Shown: piece after piece, positions 10,011 to 21,489 of the stretch
Layout: every line of letters begins with the position of its first letter
How positions within the stretch are numbered: the first letter of the stretch is position 1
DNA from: Lepas anatifera
Lineage: Eukaryota; Arthropoda; Thecostraca; Lepadidae
Assembly: GCA_034440635.1 (NCBI GenBank)
Contig: JAOTON010002228.1
Span: forward strand, 224,001-288,000
DNA length: 64,000 nucleotides
Direction: 5' to 3'
The notes under the pieces: model-generated
What the model was told of the DNA's origin: nothing
The model's input: only the letters and a program-made list of their open reading frames with translations
Databases searched by the model: none
Made by a program: the position numbers and the translations under genes

Positions 10011-10140
10011 AGAAAAGCGAGAAAGAAACACCAGAAGTCCTCGAAGAAAATTTCTCGCGGTAGTTGAGCTGAGCAGCCCATGAAAAACCATCAGCTCATC
10101 ACTTTAACGCAAGACGAACACATCAAGCTTCCAGTGCGGT

Positions 10141-10146
10141 ACTTAC
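10141..10146 (-). promoter_or_regulatory. Splice donor of GPCR exon (gtaagt)
   Basis: On the minus strand the exon ends ttccaag and is followed by gtaagt, a consensus donor. The intron is in phase 1, after the first base of a Gly codon (PYFQ|G). Confidence 0.8.
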
Positions 10147-10498
10147 CTTGGAAGTAGGGAACAATCTTGCACATAAATCCACCGAAGATGAACTGCTGCA
10201 GTATGATTCCCACCAGGGTGAACGGCATACAGAAAACACCGAGTAGCATGTCGGAAATGCTGAGGTTCAGAAGGTAGACGTTGGTCACCGTTCTCATCTT
10301 GGTGTTTTGAATCAGCGTGACGATAACCAGGACGTTCCCGAGCACAGTGAGGAACAGAATCAGCGTGTAGAGACAGATCTGGAGGCCCCAATCGGCCCAG
10401 ATCTCAGCGGCGCTAGGCGTGGGGTAGAATCTGGGGAATGGCGTGGTGCTGGTGTTGGAGAGGACTTCAGACTGTTGCTGCCACGTTGTGTTGTTCAT
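10147..10498 (-). CDS. First coding exon of a cholecystokinin/sulfakinin-type class A GPCR
   Basis: This exon encodes 117 residues plus one base. The N-terminus is short and has candidate N-glycosylation sites (Asn2/Asn3-Thr and Asn15-Thr-Ser). TM1 is about residues 38-63, with the conserved Asn in VLGNVLVIV. The first intracellular loop is NTKMRTVTNVYLL. TM2 is about 73-97, with LNLSISD carrying the conserved Asp and then MLLGVFCMPFTLV. The exon ends in FIFGGFMCKIVPYFQ, with Cys110 as the TM3 disulfide Cys. MRTVTN, FCMPF and FIFG..C are characteristic of cholecystokinin/gastrin and insect sulfakinin receptors, which signal for brain-gut peptides at the plasma membrane. Orexin/allatotropin-type receptors are the closest alternative but usually differ at FCMPF. 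The ATG at 10498 was chosen because the open frame's farther start is GTG. Later exons were not seen and should lie left of the window. Confidence 0.8.
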
Positions 10499-10508
10499 CC
10501 TCACTCCA

Positions 10509-10640
10509 GATGCTTCAGATACGTCCGGATGCCTGAGATACCTCCATATGCTTCATATACCTCTAGATGCCATCAGATATCTCCGAATGCTTCAGATACC
10601 TCCGGATACTTCAGAGACCTCCAGATGCTTCAAATGCGGC
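10509..10640. repeat. 19-bp minisatellite abutting the GPCR start codon
   Basis: About seven imperfect copies of gatgcttcagatacctccg begin only ~10 bp upstream (minus-strand sense) of the receptor's ATG, in the presumed 5' UTR or promoter-proximal region. Confidence 0.8.
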
Positions 10641-11825
10641 CCAGGTGCTAGCGGCAGATGTAAAATTTTGTAATAATTTGTCTGTGCTCCTCAGCTTCTT
10701 CGTTCCGGAAGGTTTTCACGTTCTGAAGCAAAACAAGGAACCAAGTCACGAGCTGCAAAATTAGTGTAATTCATGATAGGTAACTGCCGTCATCAAGATT
10801 CTGAAAATGGCCTATTCGCGAATATACATGTATTCCCTGACTGCTTTTTCTCATTTTATCATCTGGGACACTCGGGAAGATAGATCAAATGCCATAAAAT
10901 AATCGGGTTATTTTCAATTTGCTCTCTTCATTTGAGAAAGGATTAAGCAATGACACTCTTGATATGATATATTCCTCAAATTTTATTAAAAAGCAACTCT
11001 TCCTGCCCTGAACTAGAAATGGTTTGGACCAGTTTCTCTAGACGAAATGGAATATGACTTCTGGTGTCTGCTCCTAGGCAGTGATACAATATAGGTAGGG
11101 AGAGGCCGCTGATAAAACGCTCGGAACAAGAAATTTCTTTACATCGCCCTGAAGAGGAAATTTAAAGAGCTCGACGTTTGAACCGGATTTTCTCTCCTAA
11201 ACGTGTCATTTCCGTTCCACGACCTGGCCTGGACTCAGATTTTGCGACCTTGCTGACTGGCTCTGAATCCAACCACCCAGTCCGCCTGCGGAAACTCCCC
11301 GGTCCGGCAGAGCTGCGGCCACCACCTCCGCTTAGAATGTTTTAAGCGTCAACTCTGAGGTATTGTGATTGATGCAGTCCTTGGAACCTGGTCTTGCAGA
11401 TCACAAACTATCCAAATTGCTGTCTTCGATACCCGCCTGGTGATGCCATGCTAAATGAGGAAATGCCTTTATAGCAGTGTGGCAAGAGCTATGTACTGGC
11501 CGGATTTCCGGTCGATGGAGGGGGTCGTCAGGTCCAGGATGCTATTCGGGCCAGAAGAACGCTACTTGCGGCCTATCATTGGCGCTAGATATGATGGCTA
11601 GGGGGCCGATGCTGGGAGGAGAGGGGTTAAACGTGACGTCTCTGGCCGGCACCAAGAATGTATCAGGGGAGTACTTCAGGAGACGCTCGGGCTTATCAGG
11701 GGTGGCACCCGTGTTGCTTCGACCTCCCATCCCTAAATCCTCGTACGTCGGACTGGTCAAAAACTAGACAAGAGCTCTAGCATAGAACGCCTTACCGGCG
11801 CCTAGGGTTACCACCAACTTGGGGG
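10641..11825. other. Unassigned sequence upstream of the GPCR exon
   Basis: No coding similarity was recognised. The 96-codon frame near 11477-11767 has no recognisable domain. Promoter elements for the receptor could lie here, but none can be named. Confidence 0.4.
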
Positions 11826-12561
11826 TTGTGGGAATGACCTAGGAGCCTAAAACGATGATAAAACAGAGGACAGTAAAAGCGCTAAAAGACTTCAAGCCCA
11901 CCCTTCGGCAAGAAAAGCCAAAATGTAAAAGTATAATACAAAGGCAGCCTCAAAAAGCCAAAAAGAGCCAAAGTTAAGAAACTAAAACGCCTAAACCCTA
12001 TAAAGTCCAAAAAATTGTTAAAACAAAGTAAAGATAAAAGCGTGGGATGAGGTAAACGCAACATTTCTGTCCTTGACCGTCGGCAGGCGAGGAGTGCAAG
12101 GTGGAGGTGGCTAGAGACCTGAGGTAAACTTTATCCAAACACTGAATGACTGGAAGCCAAAGGTTAACTTTTGGTTGATTAACCAAACCCAAAGTTTATC
12201 ATGAGCTTACCTTAGGCCTCCAGGCAATCAGTGTTTGGAAAAAGTTTACCTCAGGCCTCAGACCACCTCCATTTTGTACTCCTGGCTTGACGACGCTCAA
12301 GGACCGAAACGTTGCGTTTACCTCATCCCACGCTTTTTATTTTTACCTTGTCTTAGCCTTTTTGGGCTTTTTCGGCTTTAGGCTTTTTAGTTTCTGGACT
12401 TTGATATTTTTTACTTTTTAGGCTGCCTTCGTCTTAGGAATTTTTATTTTGGCTTTCTTGGTCTTTTTGCCGATGGGTGGGTTTTAAGTCTTTTAGCGCT
12501 GAAGTCTTTTAGCGTCTTCTGTTTTATCATCGTTTTGGGGTCCTAGGTCATTTCCACAACA
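11826..12561. repeat. 0.73-kb palindrome made of two inverted Penelope-type terminal repeats
   Basis: Left arm 11826-12185 and right arm 12195-12561 meet at about 12190. Matching pieces include ggaatgacctaggagcc / ggtcctaggtcatttcc at the outer ends, and cgtgggatgaggtaaacgca / tgcgtttacctcatcccacg inside. Both arms contain a hammerhead-like segment (see the separate entry). Penelope-like elements are known to carry terminal repeats in inverted orientation. The right arm leads directly into a Penelope C-terminal coding remnant. Confidence 0.7.
12285..12320 (+). ncRNA. Hammerhead-like motif in the palindrome (mirror at 12055-12090)
   Basis: cttgacgacgctcaagg then accgaaacgttgcgtt. The two arms together suggest an ancestral CUGACGA core, a GGUC/GACC stem II, GAAA, and a small ACG-UUG-CGU stem III. 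Each copy has core changes (U for C, C for A), so this is a fossil motif. No good stem I could be drawn. Confidence 0.3.
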
Positions 12562-12589
12562 CTGCGGTCTATGGCACCCTATCTGCAGC

Positions 12590-13136
12590 ACGCCTTTTGA
12601 GAACTTATTAACCACCAACTGGCCAACCAGGAATCGTATCAAACCTGAAATATCTACACTTATTAACTGGGACAGCAAAACCTACGAAATCAGGATTAAT
12701 GTGGTGGTTCAAATAAAACTGCCACGCAAACCTATATTTTTCTGCGTCGTTACTTAGAACAGTCGACGTGAACTTGTCGCTTTTGTGGATTCAGGGGCCA
12801 GGTATCTAAGAACCAAATACGTATCCCCAACCACTCGATTAAACAAATATTGCAATTGTAGTCGTTTCCCCAACGCCGACCACGCTGCGTAGATCTCCCA
12901 CCTCACTCCCCTGTTCCTGCCTTCAATATTGTTAAACTATCCCATCCCGGCTCACTCGCTCCCTGCGAACTTCGCTGAGCGCCGCGGCCGTGTCAGCACT
13001 GTTAGCGGGGAGGGGGGACTTTTCTGTTCGGTGCCGAGGGGCATGAACACATTTCTAGCCGCTTCCGGGGCCGACTTCTTTTGTGATGATTTTAATACTT
13101 TCAAGACATGTGTGGTGAGATTTGTAAATGTTCGGT
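12590..13136 (+). pseudogene. Penelope-like element 3: C-terminal coding remnant
   Basis: A plus-strand frame reads STLINWDSKTYEIRINVVVQ, a stop, then NSRRELVAFVDSGARYL and RLNKYCNCSRFPNADHAA, another stop, then a 69-codon open tail (12929-13138). INWD..KTYE is the motif after the GIY-YIG core in Penelope proteins (compare TIDWDAKVIT in element 1). Two in-frame stops make it dead. It is preceded by the palindrome and followed by an untranslated region shared with 8240-8435. Confidence 0.45.
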
Positions 13137-13144
13137 AGGAACTG

Positions 13145-13325
13145 CACTATTAGCTCTTATCTCTTTTTATGTTTCTGTGTTTTTTATATTCATATATTTT
13201 AACTTTTATTGTTTTTAAGAAGTACACTGTCTCGATTCTTGTGATTTAGATAGTCTTTTTTAATGCTTTGACTTGGCCGGTGAGTGGATTTTATCTGTTG
13301 GCAATTATTTTGAATAAATAAATAA
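13145..13325 (+). repeat. Penelope-type 3' untranslated segment, inverted copy at 8240-8435
   Basis: Shares aagtacactgtctcgattc, gatagtctttttaatg and the gaataaataaataaat tail with the reverse complement of 8240-8435. Confidence 0.75.
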
Positions 13326-13984
13326 ATAAACTGAGCTACGGCTTTATTGGTAGTGTCATATTCTGGGAGTTCATATGAACTCTTTAGCCTGATGTTTTAT
13401 GAATTAATGGCCCTTTGCCTTTTCCCATTTAAGTATATCTCGAAACGTTGAAGAGAGCCCATCCTAATTTTGTCTTTTACTTTTTACCCAAATGTAGCCA
13501 CACTTCCTACGTGGGTTGCACGAAAACACAATGGATACAACATCGTCATATTTCAAATTTGACTATTTAACTTGGGAGAAAAGTCAGATGCAGATCGATG
13601 GAATAAAGTGGCGGAGTCTGATTGGTTATCTATTTTTGCATATTTTAGAACTGATTTAATCGTTTTTCATTGTTCCTACTTAATGTTTTGAGTGGGCATC
13701 GTCAGGATTGGATTGCACGGTTGCAAAGTCTGGAAATTCATCAGACTTGCGGATTGGACTTGGACTTGCAATCCTTGTTTATTGGGGGATTTTGGATTGG
13801 ATGTAAATCTCTTTTTAAGTAGTGGATTGTGGATTTAGACTGAACTCCTTTTTTAAGCATTGCACTTTTTACGTCTAAATATAAAAATGATTCATCCTTA
13901 TGCATGCAACCATCCATTGGTACCTTATGATCGCAATCACAGCGACTCATTCAAAGTGGCCACTTCAAAAGCGTGACGGTCATC
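13326..13984. other. Unassigned, with a gaaacgttgaag trace of a Penelope end
   Basis: tatctcgaaacgttgaagag near 13435-13455 resembles the 3' half of a hammerhead motif. The rest shows no recognisable gene. Short tggatt/ggattg repetition occurs at 13700-13850. Confidence 0.35.
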
Positions 13985-14275
13985 GGTCGCGCCGGGCCTG
14001 GCGGATCGGCGAAGGGCCGGGCCCGGCGGGTCGGTGAAGGGCCGGGCCCGGCGGGTCGGGGAAGGGCCGGGCCCGGCGGGTCGGGGAAGGGCCGGGCCCG
14101 GCGGGTCGGCGAAAGGCCGGGCCCGGTGGGTCGGCGAAGGGCCGGGCCCGATGGGTCGGTGGAGGGCCGGGCCCGGCGGGTCGGGGAAGGGCCGGGCCTG
14201 GCGGGTCGGCGAAGGGCCGGGCCCGGTGGGTCGGGGAAGGGCCGGGCCTGGCGGGTCGGCGAAGGGCCGGGTCAC
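13985..14275. repeat. GC-rich 26-bp minisatellite
   Basis: About eleven copies of a 26-bp unit containing gggccgggcccg and gcgggtcggcgaag. The unit holds the palindrome gggcccggcc-type core and gives Pro/Gly-rich frames on both strands, which are artefacts of the repeat. Confidence 0.9.
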
Positions 14276-15319
14276 CCATCACGCATAGGAGAGAGGGGTT
14301 TGCCGTCAACGTGCAGTGGAGGGTGTGTCCTATGGTGACGCCCCCGAGATCTCTGAAACAAAGGGGGTTAGAAAAACGCCCATTCGGTGGTTGGTGGAGA
14401 CTATAGTGATCTACATCATATCCAACTTGCATTTCCCTAGATCTTCAAGGTTGAGCAAGTTCATAAAAATAAGCTTGGAGTTTGGAACCTATTGAGAAAT
14501 ACCGTAATTATATAGAAAAGGCCGAGCATACATTTAAAGCAGACTAAAGCCATAAGGCAAAGGTCCCATGCAATATTTTCTAACATTTTGGGGGCCAAGA
14601 TCATTCAGAGTCTGACCTATTCCTCAGTATTTTTTGACCCACTTCCCATTTAATAGGTAGGCTGGAGTGCCCGTAATATCGTAAATGGACTGAACAGACG
14701 TGAGCGCGTGGCCCCAGCCCTGAAATCCCTGGGCTATAGCCATACATGTAGTAATGCATACACACAACACACACAATAACTTGAGGGTGGGTGGAGCCGA
14801 TCCACCCAGTGCCTCCCTCCCGCCACCTCTCCCAGCCAATCCACCCAGTGCCTCCCTCCCGCCACAGCTCCCCCGCGCCGGCACTCCGCTGGCCGACATG
14901 TTCTTATTTGTTGAAGAAACGAGACATGCAAATGATAAAAGACTGCTCTCCGACGACTCTTGCAGTACACTGTCGCAGTCAGTTGCGCGTCGCTCCGAAA
15001 TCTCTAGCCGAAGCACACGCGACACCGACCGAAATATGCCAGAGCTCCAAAGGGGGCGAATAGAGCAAGCCAAAGTTTTAGTTCAGGGGGGGCGGGGGGT
15101 AGAAGCATGGAACGGTAGGATGAGTGACAGTTAAGTAGATGCATAGCAGCCATTTAGGAAAGAGGATAGGCTACAAATAAACCCATTTGTTTAAAAGTGT
15201 TATCTACAACGATCATGTTGAGTAAAGTACTGTCTGGTTTGCGACGATTGAATTCCTTCTGTGTGTTTGTGATTGAAGGCTGAAAAGCCCTGTCTTATGG
15301 AGGCCTCAATATATGTACA
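14276..15319. other. Unassigned; one short local duplication
   Basis: A ~27-bp segment (starting atccacccagtgcctccc) occurs twice, at about 14799 and 14839. Frames over 14624-15134 have no recognisable domain. Confidence 0.4.
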
Positions 15320-15770
15320 TCTAAATCTACACTGAAAAACAGCGAAGAGCCCAAGGGGCTCTTGAAGAACTGTGTGCGTTCTCGTAGTCCCTATCAAAAA
15401 AGGCAGCACTTTTTGAGAACCGTGCAGGTTCTTTGCAGCTGGAATCTTCAAGTGGGTTCTTAGATTCTTTACATCGGGTTCTTCGATTCTTTGCTTTAGG
15501 GTTCTAAAGTTCTCGGGTTTTATGTTTAAGGGTTCTACGGTTCTTGTTTTCCCTATTAAAAAAGGCAGCACTTTTTAAGAACCCAGTGAATTCTTCGCAG
15601 CCAGGTCAAAAAACGTTCTTGCGAAAGCATGCTGAAAAACGACGAAGAAGCCAAGGGGCTCTTTAAGAACTGGGTACATTCTCGCCGTCCCCAATGAAAA
15701 TGACAATTGAGTTCTTCGGCTCTTTGCTTTTGGACTCTTAGATTAAACTCTTAAACTCTTAGTAAACCTT
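15320..15770. repeat. AAGAACC/GGTTCTT repeat family, tandemly repeated pieces
   Basis: Recurrent blocks are gaaaaac-gacgaag-ccaaggggctctt (15331 and 15629) and ccctat(c/t)aaaaaaggcagc (15396 and 15552), each followed by gttctt/aagaac pairs that could form hairpins. The family continues after the GC-rich insertion, at 18385-18440 (ctctttttaagaacccagtg). Confidence 0.6.
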
Positions 15771-16029
15771 CAGTTTACTTAAATTTCACTCGAAACTAGC
15801 CCAATACTACCAAAATATGTGCAGTGTCCCAGATCGGAGTTATTTTGCAATAACGTTTAAGTGTTCATTTCTGACCAACGGCCGTTTGCACTCTTTTCCA
15901 GATATCTGTTCCCATGGGGGGGGTGTGTTCGTCAGTGTATGTACATGTCTTTGTGAATCTGCGTTTGTGGATACTATGGTCTTGCATATTTATGTATATA
16001 TCTTTGTGAATCTGCATTTCTAGGTCCTC

Positions 16030-18357
16030 TTGTGTTTATTTGGTGAAGAAAAAATGTGCATGAGTGCTAGGTGAATACGTTTGCGTTGCCTTCTCCTGCT
16101 GTCTGTCCCTATGGGGTGGTGTTGGGCGATGTGTTTACTGTGTGGGTATGTATATGTCTCTGTAGCTCTGCGTGTTTGACCCTTTTGAAGGGATCTGTCA
16201 TGTTTTTCGGTGAAGAATGAGTGAATGAAGACTGAATGAATGTGTATTGAGCACTCTTCCTCTTGTCTTTGCTAAGACTTGGTTAATCTTTCCTGTCTCT
16301 TGGTGGTAGGGTGCAAAGACAAGGTAATCCCTTAACCGCTCCCTGCCCTATCCGAAATTTAAGAAAAATTACTTTTCTTCCCATCTGTGCTCCCCAAACC
16401 CCACCTGGGTGGTGCGAGAGTCATGACATGGATGGAGCTGTGGGCTATACCGGGAGTACTGGGGGTAATTAGCTGGACTCACACCTGCCTGCCCTGGCAG
16501 CTCTCTCCCTGGATCGATGGTCTGTCGACTGGAGGCGTCCGGTGTGGGAGAATACTGGTTCTCTCGGCGACATGCAGCCCCCCTGGATGGAGTGGCGGGG
16601 GCGATTGGGGCCGTCTGCTTCGTGCTCCGTGGCGAATCACTGGCTGCATGCCTCATTCGGGACCACCGGACACCGTGCTCTTTACCGACGTCGCCCGCGG
16701 CGCTGCATACCTCGTCTGAGCACCGGAAACCTAGCTGCTGCGAGGTGGTGGCTGGCGCTACACTCTCCCCCTCCCTCGTGGGCGGGCGTGAGCGACCCCT
16801 GCCCGATCTGTTGTCGTACTCATCGGCGTGTGCGAGATGAGGCGTGTCGGGGGAGCAGTGCTGGCGTTATGAAGTCCATTCGGGCGCTCGATATGCTCTA
16901 CACCAGTTGATCCCACAGCGCCGCATGCCGTTCGCCTGAAAGCTGATCTGGGACTCGTGCGCGGACACCGTTTGCAGGATGAACACGCTGGGCCTCAGCG
17001 GCGACTCGGATGGCTCTGTTTCTGCAACTTAGTATCCGGCCCCTTTAACAGTGCAGAGGTCGGCGCTGGTGGGGACGTACATTCCTTGATGGCGGCGTTA
17101 CTATATTCCTCCGAGGACACTGACTCTTCAATCTCTGGCGACGTATGCCGGCGCTGATCGCGGACTCGTACCGGATGGGACCGTCTCCACGGGCTGCACC
17201 ATTGGCCGCTGGGTCTAGGCGGGGCGACGCTCTTTCGCTGCCTCCGGCGCCCTCTCATGCATCCTCGAAGGTGCATGTCTGGATCTCGTCCCTTGCTGAC
17301 AATCTTCATCGCCATATATCTTGAAGTGACGCATCGAAATGGATGCATGTGTGGCTAGAGAAGTGGCCCTGCTTTTTTCGTTGACTGGAGTGTTGGCCCC
17401 TCACTGCCTCCGAGTTGACGTGCTCGGAAGCGGGGCACAATTAGTCTGTACGTGCGGGAGTTACGTGCGGCGCGGCCACGTTGTGAAAACAGCTACTCTA
17501 CTCGGCAATCAAGGTTTTGTGCGAAAGAACGCCTCAGGTGTTGCTGGTGGCTTGAACCTGTGTGATGAATGTCTCATAATCTCCGATGATACTTATGTGC
17601 TGGGAAGTGCTTCTTCTTTTATTATAATTCTTGGCGTCACTTTCCAGCCTGATGAGTCTCGCCGATCTGCTGTTTGGCGCAAAGGCTGTCGTTGTTATGT
17701 GCAATCTGTCCCTCATCATACTCATGCCGTCATAATCGTATCTATACCTAGGTCATAATGGACAGACTGGCGTGTGACGCCGCGGGGATGGGCCGGGTGC
17801 TGGATGCTGTGGCTTGGGGTGCCGACTGAGACACCTAGCGGTTGGGGTCCAAATGAGAGCTTCAATATGTTGTCGACACTCGTGTATCACTGTTCATCAG
17901 ACTCTTCACTTGGCTGGTCATGAGACCGTGGAGCTGGGACGACGGTGATACATGCGCTACTTAAATTGTACAAGGCCAGTATTTGATTGAGTTGCGTTCG
18001 AGTTTGGATGGGGTGCGGCGGATGGCTGCGGGTTGATACTGCTGGAATCTAACCTTACTTGAGATGCGTCGTGTTTGTGGTGGGGGTTGGTGATGTGCCG
18101 CCTGCGTTCTGGATGTAGGCGCTCGTCTGGGAACGGGGGCTGTGCCGGTGGGTGCACTGGTGAGGGTAGTGTACAGACCCTCACCCTCGCACCCTGCGGG
18201 GCGGTCGTGTGTTCCCCGCTGAGCGCCTGATACTCGCCGACGCTCCTGGGGGAGCTTCCTGCTCATCGCTGACCTAACTATGAATTGAGTTTTAACGTCG
18301 AAGAGTGTAAACTATGAATAAATGCCTCCGCCACCGAGGTGGGGGGCAACCGGAAAA
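16030..18357. mobile_element. GC-rich insertion of unknown class, ending in an A-rich tail
   Basis: A 2.3-kb block of clearly higher GC content separates two stretches of the AAGAACC family and ends in accggaaaaaaag. That position and the A-rich end suggest a non-LTR retrotransposon read left to right, but no RT or endonuclease motif was recognised. The frames (for example 16542-16910 with DPCPICCRTH) are short and interrupted. The left boundary is approximate: gt(a)tatatctttgtgaatctg is repeated at about 15950, 15995 and, diverged, 16145. Confidence 0.35.
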
Positions 18358-18559
18358 AAAGATTCTTTGTTACCTGGTTCGTTCTCCCTTATATTAAATA
18401 TAGCGGCTCTTTTTAAGAACCCAGTGGATTATTCACGACAATCTTAACAATTCCTTACCGAAGTATTCTTTATTCCTCTCGCCACAAAAACAAACCATTG
18501 AGTTCCGGCACATTACATATTTGGAACAATACAGCGGGGGACGGTAATATGCAAAAGTT

Positions 18560-18790
18560 AGAATCTTGTTCCAGTCGCTTAGAACATGCTTTAGGGTGGT
18601 TAAACGTTTTAAGTGGTTTACTTTACATAAAAATGTAATTACACTAAGCAATAATTGCTAATTACACTCTTGTTCCAATAGGTTAGAACAACAAGCCTTC
18701 TGGCCTTTAGCCTTTTAAGCGGCTTTACATACAAATATCATTATACTAAGCCATAATTCCTAACTACACTCTTTTCTCAATATAATCTTT
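18560..18790. repeat. ~110-bp tandem duplication
   Basis: Two diverged copies share cttgttccagtcgcttagaac / cttgttccaataggttagaac, then aagtggtttactttacat / aagcggctttacatac, then tacactaagca / tatactaagcc. Confidence 0.65.
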
Positions 18791-18954
18791 ATGTCACAGT
18801 AAAGACTCCGTTGAAGTTGTCGTTATTCTTCGGGTCGAATTTCCTGAGAGGACCTAACAAGTTTGTACTCCACGACTGCCAACTTGGTCGTATTGCTCAG
18901 CAAAGCTATCAAATATTCGTTGAACACTCCGGTGGTCTTGTCCCGTCTCCTCGT

Positions 18955-19450
18955 GATCTAGAGTGGCCTGAATCCTGAACAATGTCCACATTGAACAGAG
19001 TGGTCCAACTCTTCCTGGCGGACTGCTGCTCCTTCAACCTTTGCTTCTTCTCCCTTCTCTCTCCAAGGCTGGCTTGTCCAGGTATTGTTGCGCCTGCTCT
19101 GCGACCGTGAGGAGCTCGCTACTCGCCTTCAGTGGGTCCAGCTCGTCCACGCTCTTCGTCTCATTCCCCTAGGCGACCAGCTGCCGCTCCTCCGTATGTG
19201 TGGCTAACTTTCCATTGGTCCGCTCCTTCTACCCCAGCTCGACCTGCTGCTTTCTCTGCATCTGGACCGTGAACAAGATGAAGCCGGACAACTTTCACTT
19301 CCAAAGCTTCTGTTCTTTTGAGGATCATGGAACGACTAACTGCTAGCACAGCATGCAGCTTACTCAGCCTGCAGTCCATGGTCCCGGACGGCCACCTCAT
19401 CGACAGGCTGCTGACGAGGATGTTCTCGACGTTGGCCGAGCGTTCGAACT
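18955..19450 (-). pseudogene. Possible decayed coding region of unknown identity
   Basis: Minus-strand frames read like protein over several hundred bases: FERSANVENILVSSLSMRW, then SVDELDPLKASSELLTVAEQ, then REKKQRLKEQQSARKSWTT. Shifts between frames and stops occur. The Lys/Glu-rich helical text looks like real decayed coding sequence, but no family was recognised. It could equally be chance in a GC-rich stretch. Confidence 0.25.
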
Positions 19451-19726
19451 CAGAGTATTCTTCAAGGAACTCTAGGGACAGCCCGAAGCCCCTTGTGTGG
19501 CGGCAGCCATGGATAGGCAGTGATTGGCGCCATCAGGGAAACAGCGGGAGGAGGTCACCAGTGGCGCCGTCAGCCCGCTCAACATCTGTCCACCCGAGCT
19601 GCAGACCGTGCTGGCCCGGCAGGGGTGGAGCTTCGGGCTGTCCAGTCTGCTGTCCAGTCTGCGGTCCAGTCTGCAGGGCTCTGGTACCAGTCTGCAAGGT
19701 ATGGAAATATGTCAGATGATACACAT

Positions 19727-20857
19727 AGGTAATACAAACCATTTTTTTAATAATCACACCACCAGCCTTCTAAAACCAAACTGGGGAGAAGAAAAACATC
19801 AACCATTTGCTAAAAACAAAAGTTAGTATTTTTGTACTCATTGCCAAATTTTCCTTCCTCTTGAAGTTTTGTGGGTGTTCACTGTCAGCTCCCTTGCACC
19901 AGGCCCCCTTTTCACCAGTGACAATTTTGCTTTCTCCAAAATTTGCACCACTTTCACTGGCCTCAGGGGCACTCACTCAGACAAGAACTCCTTGAAAGTA
20001 CCATATTTTGCAGAATGGGCCTGGCCAAGGGAGCTGACAATAAACAGTCACAAAACATAGAGGAATCAAAACGAGCTGAAAAATGTGAATACCAGCTTCC
20101 CTACTTTTAAGCTAGTATGGAGAGTATCACACTTTCAGTGGGGCAACTGTGGTCCGGGTTCCCAAGAATCGCTACGTTCCAAACAATGGGAACATTGACT
20201 TATATTTGGAAACGTTTAATCCATAAATGGAAACGCACGTTCGCAAGGATGGGAACGCCCGGAACGATGTTTTCAGAAAACACAACATGAATTTGGAAAA
20301 GATAAGGGGAACCTTTCCACCTGGTCACTTTCTAGTCATCTTAAAATTTGAGGGGAGTTTCTACTTTCAATGAGGAAATCTGTCTTAGAACGCTCCCTCA
20401 AATATTCGTCTGTACTGCGTGATCCAGCCCCGGTCAAGAACGATGAAAAGATTGCTCTGAAACTGTGCAACCAGACAAATATTATTTTTTTGATAATTTT
20501 CGGGGAAAGTCAATGAAAAGTGATAGAGTGAAAACAAAATTTCAAAATTGAAGGCTTCAAAAATATTTTTAGGTACTGGTATCACACAGTTGCTGCCCCT
20601 TGGTTGCTGCCCACCATGTACAAACCTACCGGACTAAATAGATGAAATCTGTGCCTTTCGTCTGTTTACGAAGTAAGTAGTGCTTAAAAGTGGTAATTTC
20701 GCATTTCCTAAGCTGTTTCATATTGCATCGTATCAGAAAGTGTTTAGCTCTGGCAGATTTTGTCGCCCAAATTGTTCGAATCATTCCGTAGTGTTTTGAT
20801 AAATTTATGGTGCATCACTGCATCAACGCGATATTTACTGTGGTGCTTCATTCATGG
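19727..20857. other. Unassigned
   Basis: No gene was recognised. Purine-rich ggaaacg/gggaacg words near 20150-20270 recur inverted around 21680-21750, hinting that 20.15-21.75 kb may be one older, heavily decayed element. Confidence 0.3.
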
Positions 20858-21060
20858 GCAGATCCAGGGGGGCAAAAGGGGTCACGTTCCCCCCCCATCA
20901 ACCCTCGGCGCCCCCCGATCAACCTTCGGCCCCCCATTGACCCTCGGGGGCCCTCTGAAAGGTCGACGATGCACCTTGAAATGTCGCTATCCACCGCTCC
21001 CCCAGGATGCGAAAATCGGCGCACACCAATAGGATTTTGCGCCCACCTGATAGGTGTTGC
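20858..21060 (+). mobile_element. hAT-type MITE fragment (gggcagatccaggggg end)
   Basis: Starts catgggcagatccagggg and continues with short blocks: ctctgaaaggtcgacgatg, ttgaaatgtcgctatcc, cacctgataggtg. These parallel the 420-bp MITE at 26788-27207 (ggaaagttcgatgg, ctgaaatgtcgtt, cttgataggttt). Only the first half is present. Confidence 0.5.
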
Positions 21061-21489
21061 CTAAGGTCTCAAGCTCCCCCTCAAGATATCATAGTTCATG
21101 TAACATGTAGTAACAAACAGTTCAACACATGTAATATGTTTGTAACATGTAGTTCAAAACATGTAGTAAAAATAAACGCGGACATTCGCGGACGCAAGGG
21201 AGAGGGCTCATTCCGGTCATGGCCCCCCAAAGTGCTGGAGGGGGCAAAACTATCTTTTGGCCCCTAAACGCCGGATTTTTTTTGAAAAAAGTGTTTACAC
21301 TAGGTCTGTAGAGTAAAAACAAATATTCGCTCCAACCCCCCCCCAGGAGAGCGATGATGTACTTGGAGAGGTAGCTTATACTAGGTCTGCCGAGCACCCG
21401 AATGGCACGTCCCAGCCCCCCCCTATCACAGGAGAAGAGGCAGACATGGGTTTGCCCCCCCCAACTCGCGTCCGCCCCTGAACGCGGAT

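Noticed and set aside
13937..14432. Pro/Gly/Arg-rich frames of 112-150 codons
   Set aside because: Products of the GC-rich 26-bp minisatellite; equal frames exist on both strands.
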